DNA from: Serripes groenlandicus
Taxonomy: Eukaryota > Mollusca > Bivalvia > Cardiida > Cardiidae
DNA length: 64,000 nt
Assembly (NCBI GenBank): GCA_031761405.1
Contig: JASEVX010000005.1
Span: 37,680,696 to 37,744,695 of the forward strand
Direction of reading: 5' to 3'
Shown: positions 57,301 to 64,000 of the stretch, one piece after another
Numbering within the stretch: position 1 is the stretch's first letter
Layout: each line of letters begins with the position of its first letter
Program-made: the position numbers and the translations under genes
The notes under the pieces: generated by a model
The model's input: only the letters and a program-made list of their open reading frames with translations
The model's database searches: none
What the model was told of the DNA's origin: nothing

Positions 57301-58238
57301 AAAGGTTACTCCAAATGATATAAAATTAAAACAAAGACTACATTTTGATGAAAATGGCAGTCAGTAGCTTTGTAAACCATACTAGACGGTACCTTTCAGA
57401 CCATACTTACAGATCAATTGTACAGAACAGTATTGTAGCCAGAAGAAAATTCTATATTTGGTCAAAACAGAATGAATGTAGTCCCAGTTATAACTTATGA
57501 CATTGCTTCCTACAAAACTCTTGTCAAAATTACACATCATATTTCAGGGTTTTTTTTAGGGCCTTTTTGGGGCCGATATTCGGCCCCATTCCCCTCACTC
57601 ACTTTTTTTTTTTTTTTTTTTTTATAATGTAGACAGTGTTATTGATGTTTTCAGTCAAAAAGACAGATCAATTGACCTCTAATGTTTCTATCATATGTTT
57701 CTGTTGCTAGTTATGTAACAATACAGTTATGAAATCAAGAAATTTATTGTATTTTTTCCCCTATTTTAGACTTACAACGCTATTTTTCCCCTCTCAAAGG
57801 GCCCCGCCACCATTCCCCTAAAAGTGGAAAAAAACCCTGTATTTTCTGATGCATCTGTATGTGAGAAAGGGTTAATCCTTGATAGAACAATGAAGTAAAA
57901 AAAAAAGTACTTACCTGCCATTTTACAAGTTAGAACTGTATCATATTCCCCTCGTATTTGTGATTCTCTTTCTTTCAACATTCTTTCACAAATCATGCTA
58001 ACTTGCTTAAATGTGAACAGTGGAATGTCTCGTTTACTTGGTGAAAGAGCATTGAAAAATGTGCTGGAATTACACTGTGATAAACTTTGAACACTTAGGC
58101 TATCCATTAAAGAGGGTGAACCAACATTTTCATTTGAAGTAGATAGTGTAGGTGGTGGGCTTGAACATCCAGGGTAGTGTAGTTGTTTCCTTTTCTGCAA
58201 ACGACGTATTTCCATTGTAAGATTTGCAGCTATTTGTT
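48326..58238 (-). CDS. akirin: akirin, 3' exons (gene continues left of exon 1 beyond the window)
   Basis: Gene-level entry. Akirins are small nuclear cofactors that link transcription factors such as NF-kB to chromatin remodellers; they are conserved across animals. Three exons are visible: 57915-58238, 51403-51474 and 48326-48336, with phase-1 junctions that agree throughout. Diagnostic text: PLFTFKQVSMICERMLKERE, then EQYEAFLKFNHDQIQKRF and the SYVS end. The N-terminal exon with the KRRR nuclear signal should lie more than 5.7 kb upstream and is not in the window. Introns of 3.1 and 6.4 kb are packed with transposons. Only one akirin is visible; most invertebrates have one. Confidence 0.95.
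48363..48596. mobile_element. CCCTTTCCC MITE in akirin last intron
   Basis: TTATAACTTTCCCACATGAG to TTTGTGAGAAAGGGTTAT. It lies only about 12 bases upstream (on the minus strand) of the polypyrimidine tract of the terminal akirin exon. Confidence 0.75.
48597..49564. other. akirin intron sequence with MITE scraps
   Basis: Fragments of CCCTTTCCC MITE (48880-48960, 49115-49145, 49340-49385: GTTGTCTGATGTGTCA). Otherwise nothing recognised. Confidence 0.45.
49565..51190 (+). mobile_element. two tandem-core elements (140-bp type) in a direct segmental duplication
   Basis: The first block ends with the 3' terminus ATAGCTCACCTTGAGCACTG, TGCTTAAGTGAGCTAAAA (49912-49948); the second with ATAGCTCACATTGCACTTTG, TGCATAGGTGAGTTAAAA (51150-51187). 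Each is followed by the same non-repeat flank (AAAGTTATGAAACCAATACC, CTGCTAAAGCTAAAGAGCTG). The second block has about seven monomers, the first only two to three. Confidence 0.85.
51403..51474 (-). CDS. akirin: akirin penultimate exon
   Basis: Acceptor TGTTTCATTTTTCCAG before 51474; donor AGCT|GTAAGT after 51403; 72 bp, phase 1. It encodes EQYEAFLKFNHDQIQKRF and TGDSVS, the conserved C-terminal helix (vertebrate EQYDAFVKFTHDQIMRRY). Reading on through the donor would give a Cys-Lys-stop ending instead of the conserved one, so splicing to 48336 is favoured. Confidence 0.9.
51970..52738 (+). mobile_element. tandem-core element, 168-bp type
   Basis: Four monomers (AGCCCTGCCCCGTGGTGGCT to GGCGGCCATGTTTTTCGCCC), then the unique 3' part (TTGTCATGGAAACCAGAATT, ATTGAGAGGATGCTTCCC) ending CATAAGCTCGACTGGCTTTC, AGCCAGTGGAGCTAAAA with a small hairpin. 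Confidence 0.85.
53349..53543. mobile_element. CCCTTTCCC MITE nested in the hAT-like element
   Basis: TTAA at 53345-53348, CCCTTTCCCACATACAGACG left, GCATGTGGGAAAGGGG right with decayed TTAA. It has a small internal duplication (GACCTCTGCAGGACTGCAGC). Confidence 0.8.
53556..53915 (-). pseudogene. ORF inside the hAT-like element, unrecognised
   Basis: 119 codons; an internal Met begins MSNKLFQFGFSSDKNDDSGS followed by a charged stretch. Short Phe-rich, then acidic N-termini of this kind occur at the start of hAT-type transposases, so this may be a relic first exon. No BED finger or dimerisation domain is visible. Part of it overlaps an inverted repeat with 54134-54192. Confidence 0.3.
53838..54192. 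repeat. internal inverted repeat of about 58 bp
   Basis: The 53838-53897 arm (CGGCTGCTACGGTAAACAAT...) is repeated in inverse at 54134-54192 (...TTACATTGTTTTCTTTAGCA then GCCG) with few mismatches; spacer about 240 bp. Confidence 0.85.
54852..56748 (+). mobile_element. complete tandem-core element, 168-bp type
   Basis: Left terminus CAAGAGGGCCATGATGGCCC then TGGAATTGCTCACCTG (a palindrome AGGGCCATGATGGCCCT). Six or so 168-bp monomers follow (GGCGGCCATG at 55093 and 55261). The unique 3' part has TGCCATGGAAACCAGAATTC and ends CTCACCTTGAGCAAAGCTCA, GGTGAGCTAAA, a hairpin. It is inserted in the 140-bp array; an A run makes the exact edge ambiguous by a few bases. Layout resembles pearl/Helentron-like non-autonomous elements (inference). 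Confidence 0.85.
55433..56248. mobile_element. CAGGG-ended element (816 bp) inside the tandem-core element
   Basis: It starts CAGGGGTTTTTTTCTG and ends GGAAAAAAAGCCCTG, flanked on both sides by GCGGC (55428-55432, 56249-56253). Removing it restores the monomer text CTGGCGGCCATG. Subterminal text GGGGCCTTTGAGAAGGGGAA and GGGGCCGTTAAACGGCCCCT resembles the short elements at 57545 and 63521. No transposase seen. Confidence 0.85.
57545..57839. mobile_element. CAGGG-ended MITE (295 bp), copy 1
   Basis: Ends CAGGGTTTTTTTTAGGGCC and GTGGAAAAAAACCCTG; TATTT flanks at 57540-57544 and 57840-57844. Inside: GGCCGATATTCGGCCCCATT and CAAAGGGCCCCGCCACCATT. Nearly identical to 63521-63863 but lacking about 48 bp before the poly-T. 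Confidence 0.9.
57915..58238 (-). CDS. akirin: akirin central exon
   Basis: Acceptor GGTATATTTTCAG before 58238; donor GCAG|GTAAGT after 57915; 324 bp, phase 1 in and out. It encodes the EQIAANLTMEIRRLQKRKQL helix (counterpart of vertebrate EQILYNIKQEYKRMQKRR), a Ser/Pro-rich linker, then IPLFTFKQVSMICERMLKER and ESQIRGEYDTVLTCKMA. The open frame continues into the intron to 57772 but that part is not coding. Confidence 0.95.
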
Positions 58239-59134
58239 CTGAAAATATACCATAATAACATTTATGTAGTCATTAATAGATAGAATAAGAAAGGAGGTAA
58301 CGAAAAGTAAAATGGAAAAGTGAATTAGTTTGAATTTCTTCTCAGTTTTGTGTTTTGATACAGTCAGTAACGAAACAACATAGTGCATCAGGGCTCCGGA
58401 AATTTTGAAATCTCAATCAGTCCAGGTGAAAACCCCCCCCTTTCGTGAAAAATATGAAATTTGAACACTTTAAAACAAATATACATGAATTTCATACATG
58501 TTTAATTCATGTTTATTTCAGGTTACCTTGCATAGATGGTGCATAACAGTGTCATCGCTCGATAATGTCAATGTAGAAGTACCTTACAAATCATAATTTG
58601 CAAAAAATTGCGGACAAACATAACACATGTTTACAAATGCTTGTTCGTACTTAAAAATGTTTGATCCGTAATCCAATATTGTACTTACTAGAAAGTGATT
58701 GTTGGCACACAGAAGATATATTTCTCTTATTTACTGCTCTGTTTGTACGGTTAACATTATTTTGTCTACATACAAATAAACCTTTTACTAAAAATAAAAT
58801 GCCTGTTGTTTTGGAATTACCATGACAAAATATATCTACCATAATAATATTATAATAGACATTTTTAGGCAAACTTGTATGTAGATGCACTGGTCTTCAA
58901 AGGTAAAGTTTCCATTGTGTTGCAGCTGGCCACTACTTTTCTCAGTTATGCAAGTCATTAAAGCTTCTCATTAAATGAAATAGAGTTTGAAGCCCAACAC
59001 ATCAGACTTCGACAGGGGTTTTATTTTATTTATTACCGAGTTGACGAGTTCATACATAAATATTATACATGTCACACAAAATATTCCACAAAGCACACAG
59101 CAGGTTGGGCAAATAAGGTATTTTTTCTTTGACT
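58239..59134 (-). other. akirin upstream intron, unannotated
   Basis: No exon or recognisable repeat. A lone CAGGGCTCCGG at 58389 may be another element end without a partner. Confidence 0.45.
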
Positions 59135-59556
59135 TAAAATTTATATAAGCTTTGATTGCTTATTTGTGTTTTTGAAGATATGCCTTCCTTTACTTTTGTC
59201 ATAGTATCCAGCACGCCATTTGCGAAATATAGGCAATGGGTTAAATGACGGCAGTTCTGGTCCAATTTTTTTTTGGTAATAGACAGAGCATCCTACATCT
59301 CAATTTTTTGAAACCCATTTTGCAAGCTTTCCTTCAAATTGAGTGCGAGCTCAGACACCGCAACGGCCAAACTATTATCTCTATGATGCTGTTTGATATC
59401 AAAATCAAGAAATGCCTGTGCATGTTCAGATGTGTCCAGAAACGCACGTAAATGTACGCAGACTGTCCAATCCAGTTTTCTTTGTCAACATGATCTGGAT
59501 TTCCAAGCCGGTCATTTGACTTTTTGAACATCACAAGTAAATTGCGTTGAGCCATT
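59135..59556 (-). pseudogene. broken coding-like segment, unrecognised
   Basis: From an ATG at 59555 the frame reads MAQRNLLVMFKKSNDRLGNP then DHVDKENWIGQSAY. After a one-base frame change near 59455 it continues LRAFLDTSEHAQAFLDFDIK, then AVAVSELALNLKESLQNGFQ, a TAG at 59293-59295, and DALSITKKKLDQNCRHLTHC to TAA at 59135. The regular helical pattern and coherent composition suggest a former protein segment of about 140 residues (retrocopy, transposon ORF or decayed exon). I do not recognise the family. Confidence 0.4.
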
Positions 59557-60284
59557 TCAACAAAGTATTGAAAGACAAATGAACTTAAAACTTCTGCATT
59601 ATATAAACAGGATGAAACTCTTGAGTAAAAAACATTGAATTCTAATTTTCAAAATCAATAACATTTCCATACAATTTATAAACACCTTTCAATGTTGCTT
59701 AATGAATTGAAACAACGTAGATCATTTGTAACAGTTTGAAAATAACAAACGGTCCGAAATGAAAATAAAAATAACATATCAATTAGCCGTTCATACTGGA
59801 CTGGGACCAATTAAAAAATGTTAAGACTGATCAACTTAGTAGTAGTTAGCAAACACTTTTAAAGGATCCTTTAATTAACCCATGCATCATCTATAAAACC
59901 GAACGGAGTAATTACATAACACGATTGTCACAATCTCCTGGACCTATAACTGGACAGCTTATCTTGTATATGTCATGGTAAGTGACTCTCTCGAAGGGTA
60001 ACCGATGTTTTCTAAACAAAAAGCATGTGTACTTGCTAGGATTTTATTGGGTTTTCGTTTACACAGTGAAATAAAGTGTAGGTTTTAATGAGATATTATT
60101 TGGACCGATTTTTTAACAAGTTTAAGGACTGAAACCGGCCTGACGATTTTAAAAAGCGTCTAGACAGACTGAAATTCGACCATGTAGTGCATAAAAGAAA
60201 CGGTCAATATTTCGGAACTATTTTGTTTATAGTACACAAGTAAAATCATTTTCCTTTCAACTGACAAATTTTTTTTTCAGTTTT
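59557..60284. other. unannotated interval
   Basis: No exon, RNA gene or recognisable repeat seen. Confidence 0.5.
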
Positions 60285-60415
60285 AGTTTTGTTTGTTTGT
60301 TTGTTTGGAGTTTAACGCCGCTTTCAACAGCTTTGGTCATATATAATCACGGCGGTCAGTGCACCTACTGAAACAGTGCAGAAACAGCTGTACAGAACTT
60401 GTTTACCAGTAAGAG
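60285..60415 (-). mobile_element. SINE 3' half with GTTT-type tail
   Basis: GTTTGTTTGTTTGTTTGGAG marks the tail on the plus strand, then TTTAACGCCGCTTTCAACAG and AATCACGGCGGTCAGTGCAC, the conserved 3' block of the SINEs here. The tRNA head is not clear. Confidence 0.7.
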
Positions 60416-60988
60416 TTATTGATGTGTTACCGGTTCAATTGTAGCAATACTTAGGGGATCATGTGACGTTCTGATATCATGCCATCGTCATGGGGTTATC
60501 TCAAGTAACATTTTAGCTGTCAAAACTTCTGCTGTTATTACATACAAGTTGAATTTTATCTGACAGCAGATTTGTATTGATAGATTTCCGATTTAATCAC
60601 TAGCATTTTCGTGAATTGTTCGAACATAATTTTGAGAAAACGCCTCAGACACAAGTCATGGAAACAAAATGGTGATCTGCTAATGTAAATTACCTAGCTA
60701 TTCTAGCTATTCTATTATCATTCAAGTGTAAACATGCAAATTCAAATGAGAATGATTTGTTACATTTCAAAGGTCTATGTATAATTTGTCTTTCATAAAT
60801 TGTCAAAATAAATAGCTTACATAGTTAAGATCGCTAGTAGCTGTTCCCGCGAAAAACACTTGTACTCTTTAAAACAAGGTAGAAATAACTGGGTCATGTT
60901 AACCCTTGCATAAGGCGTTCAGATGAAAGGGATGAATTTGAAGTCCAATAAGCAATATTTTTGTTCTGTATTTTAATAATACTATGTA

Positions 60989-62830
60989 CCGTATATACTC
61001 AGTTATAAGTCGCACTTGTTTACCTTCAAAATCGAAAGTGAAGTGGGGGGAGCGACTTATAAGAGGGTCAAGCAAAAATTCAGAAAAAATTACCCTCCAA
61101 TTCACCGATCGTCAAAAACTGTGCAGGCCGGTCATTGATAAAAAGGGCGACTCAAATGATGATTTAACAGAATAAATCAAGTTTGATTGAAAGAAACATA
61201 TCTTATAGAATTGATTTGTTTATAAAAACAAACACTAGAAAAAATATATAACTTATGAATGTACATTTAAAAAGTCATTTGTTCCAAGTTATTGTTTCGA
61301 TTTCAGCTCGATTGGAAGCCATTTTGAATTTTGTGAAAATATAAATTGCGGAGCTCAAGTCCAGATGCTTAAATATACACAGACCATAATACTGTTACTA
61401 GGTCGTATGTCACTTTATATGTGATCGAAAAAATAATGTAATAAACCTTGATGTTTTCAACGTAGCCTTGTACATAATTGTTGCATGCGGGAAAGTGATA
61501 ATTTGTCATTGTGTAGACACGTACACACGTAGCTGTCAAACTATCTTAATTAGAAAGTCCATGTTTGCAGAAGGTGATAAAAAGAAGCCATAATAATGGC
61601 CATGACAAGACCCATTTCACCGTGATTTTGGCCTGCATGGGTGATGGTACCAAATTAAACCATTAGAAAGCAAAAAACAAACACAGATCCAATTAAAGAG
61701 ATAAAAAAGTCGGACCAAAATTGTCATAATTAATCCACAAACAATCCCAAGACTACACACGGGGTGATTTAACACGGTCAATAATTGACGTTAAAGTGTA
61801 TTAAGTACAAACTGATAAACATGCAATTATCGGCTTTTACCACTGTGATACATCTGCAGTATTTGAGAGTCGTAACAAAGACAATAGCTGTAGCTAAAGT
61901 GTATTAAATACAAACTGCTAACAATGCAATTATCGGTTTTTACCCACTCTAATACGTACACGTCTGCAGAATTTGACCTCGGGTAATTTTACATGTAACA
62001 CCTTTAGCTTGATGATAATTTAAACCTGTGTGGTTTACACGCGACAGTTGTGTTAGAATTATTTGACTGTTAGAATTGAGGTCGCTGAACCGTGGATTTT
62101 TATTAAAAAGGGTGAACAAACTCCATAAACGAAAGCTATATTATCAAACAAAGGGGAAATTAGCAATGTTTTCAAAAGTTTTCAGCTGCCTCAGAAACAT
62201 CATGGGAAAAGGACGAATTTAATCTGAGTTAGCAGATTATCACTGTATGCGAATTAATTTCAGTTATGCAACGCCGACTTTTCCCTCCATCTACCCTCTA
62301 CCCCTTCAGTTAACCCTTTCCCGCATCTCAATCTTCTCAATATGAAAAAGAAACAAAAGATAAAACAAAGGGTTAATCAAGACGAGTGTGTTTTCACATA
62401 ACCTGGGGCCTTTTGTGACCGGACAAAACCGGTTTATGTATTCCCCAGTAAATCTCTTTAGATAAAACAAATTAAAACTAGTTGGACATCATTGTATGTT
62501 CAAATAATGTAAACAAAAAGCTGATGCTCGATCTTGATGACTTAAGGTTATATATCTCGCTTCTTATGATAGTAAAATCTATTTAGACTATAAATCAATG
62601 CTTACATAAAACTAATTGGACATTATATGAATGTTTTAAACAAAAAATCTGATGCTCGATCATGATGACTTGGGTTATATCTCGCTGCTTGTCATAGGGT
62701 TTTGACGTGAAAAAAATCAAAAATCTAACTGCGACTTATAAGAGGGTCAATCATCAAACCCTAGACTTTAGGCCTCGAAGTAGGGGGTGCGACTTATAGA
62801 CGAGGGCGACTTATAACTGAGTATATACGG
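60989..62830. mobile_element. DNA element with 25-bp perfect TIRs, unclassified
   Basis: The left end CCGTATATACTCAGTTATAA+GTCGC is matched perfectly inverted at 62806-62830. TA flanks both ends (60987-60988, 62831-62832). The word GCGACTTATAAGAGGGTCAA occurs near each end (61052 and 62732) in the SAME orientation, plus extra GCGACTTATA words at the right. No transposase frame is visible in 1.84 kb, so it is non-autonomous. Superfamily unknown. Confidence 0.85.
62310..62376. mobile_element. 59-bp TTAA-flanked MITE derivative
   Basis: TTAA at 62310-62313 and 62373-62376 around CCCTTTCCCGCATCTCAATC ... AAACAAAGGG. Probably an internal-deletion remnant of the piggyBac-like MITE, lying inside the 1.84-kb element. 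Confidence 0.7.
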
Positions 62831-62832
62831 TA

Positions 62833-63520
62833 CTTACCTGCCAACTTTTACACAAAAATTTTGTGTAATGAATTAGTTAGCGTGTCTTGAACCAGTGCTT
62901 GCACTAACTTTTTGAAACAGGAAGTCCTGACTTCCTGGGTCTGAATTTTGGAAGTCCTGCTCTAATTCTTGGAAGTCCCAGGTGATACGCGCTGGCTTTT
63001 TTCGCATCTTGCACATTCTATTGTGTTTCCCTTTGTTTTATTTTTAAAAACATTATTGGAAAAGAAGCTAATTAATACAGAAAGTGGATATTGCTCCTTT
63101 GTCAACAATGTTATTGTTGGTTCTATCATAACACTTTTAAACCAGTAGGTTTTTATGTGATATAGAATGCTTTTTTCCAGTCATGTGTCAAAAGCTATCC
63201 AGCATAAAATTCATCAAAAGATTGGCATGGCCATGATTCATTACATTCACATTAAACATGAATTATGTTCTTAAATCACATTCAGTATGGCAAAAGGAAT
63301 GGATTTCTGTTAATGAGTTATTGATTTTATTTTATACACCAGTAAATAAAGTGTTCTGCAGTGAGACATATTACAAACACACTTTAAGGGCACTAAACTT
63401 TCCTTATAGTCAACTTTAAAACAAATAAGAATGAGTGTGAGTAATACTTTCTTGAATGACATTTCCGATTTCCAAAATGCAGAAAATGCACGAAAACCCA
63501 TTACAAAATTTACAATTATA
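62833..63520. other. unannotated interval with one possible element end
   Basis: CAGTGCTTGCACTAAC at 62893, followed by repeated GGAAGTCCTG / GGAAGTCCCA words, looks like a hAT-type terminus without a partner. A MITE scrap (TGGATATTGCTCCTTTG) is at about 63085. Confidence 0.45.
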
Positions 63521-63863
63521 CAGGGTTTTTTTTAGGGCCTTTTTGGGGCCGATATTCGGCCCCATTCCCCTCACTGAAAAGTATATATTTTTCCCCTTTT
63601 TTGAAAAAAAAATCCCCATCTAATTTTTTTTTTTTTTTTTTTTTTTATAATGTAGACAGTGTTATTGATGTTTTCAGTCAAAAAGACAGATCAATTGACC
63701 TCTAATGTTTCTATCATATGTTTCTGTTGCTAGTTATGTAACAATACAGTTATGAAATCAAGAAATTTATTGTATTTTTTCCCCTATTTTAGACTTACAA
63801 CGCTATTTTTCCCCTCTCAAAGGGCCCCGCCACCATTCCCCTAAAAGTGAAAAAAAAAACCTG
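63521..63863. mobile_element. CAGGG-ended MITE, copy 2
   Basis: Starts CAGGGTTTTTTTTAGGGCC and ends GTGAAAAAAAAAACCTG. It has an extra segment (AAGTATATATTTTTCCCCTT...) missing from copy 1; the rest is nearly identical. The flanks (TTATA, CAATA) do not give a clean target duplication. Confidence 0.85.
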
Positions 63864-64000
63864 CAATATGTATTTTCACCTCAAGACTTCAGTTTTCTTT
63901 TATATTTTAAAAATATTATGAACTAAAATGGGCTTATATGCAATTTATTTCATAGGCAAGTCCTTTTTGACAGCTGGCTGTGATTTTGATAGATCTTCAT

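Noticed and set aside
57772..57914. akirin frame continuing past 57915
   Set aside because: A strong GTAAGT donor at 57914 and the conserved EQY exon at 51474 show this is intron, partly the CAGGG MITE.

Overview
This is a eukaryotic, AT-rich, intron- and repeat-dominated window. It most likely comes from a mollusc, probably a bivalve. The gene content (an akirin and a GM2-activator-like gene, both with small GT-AG exons in multi-kilobase introns) is animal. The repeats (tRNA-headed SINEs, TTAA-flanked MITEs, tandem-core elements ending in GAGCTAAA, satellites with 38- and 41-bp units) resemble what I know of bivalve genomes. The species call is inference; no database was searched. I see no prokaryotic features, CRISPR array, rRNA or credible tRNA gene.

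Host genes. (1) A GM2 ganglioside activator (ML-domain) gene on the minus strand: signal-peptide exon at 21597-21701, exon 2 at 20999-21214, exon 3 at 16903-17076, all phase 0; its last coding exon was not found. (2) A + strand exon at 527 onward that looks like the LAST exon of a GM2-activator gene, with a phase-0 acceptor. It is either the tail of a paralog that begins left of the window, or a displaced/inverted exon of the same gene. (3) The 3' part of akirin on the minus strand: exons at 57915-58238 and 51403-51474, plus an 11-coding-base terminal exon at 48326-48336 that restores the conserved YVS ending. Exon 1 lies beyond base 64000.

Region by region. 1-5.7 kb: GM2A-like exon, 38-bp satellite, MITEs and SINEs. 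6-10 kb: foldback MITE and a decayed EN-RT non-LTR retrotransposon (minus). 10-16 kb: direct repeats, two foldback MITEs in tandem, a 19-G run, a 41-bp satellite and a gag/PNMA-like fragment. 16.9-21.7 kb: the GM2A-like gene. 22-27 kb: tandem-core repeats, SINE and MITEs. 28.0-30.0 kb: a complete but dead PIF/Harbinger element with CpG-rich subterminal motif arrays. 30-47 kb: largely unannotatable AT-rich DNA with MITEs, tandem-core elements, an 80-bp tandem repeat and SINEs. 48-58.2 kb: akirin, whose introns hold a nested stack of transposons. 58-64 kb: akirin intron 1, with a 1.84-kb element with 25-bp perfect TIRs, a broken coding-like segment and a second copy of a short CAGGG element.

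The main signal is transposon stratigraphy. Several elements sit inside other repeats, so empty sites and target duplications can be read directly. A CCCTTTCCC-ended MITE has a TTAA target duplication (piggyBac-like). Three CAGGG-ended insertions have 5-bp duplications (hAT5-like). Two different tandem-repeat cores share the same hairpin termini, suggesting modular rolling-circle-type (pearl/Helentron-like) elements.
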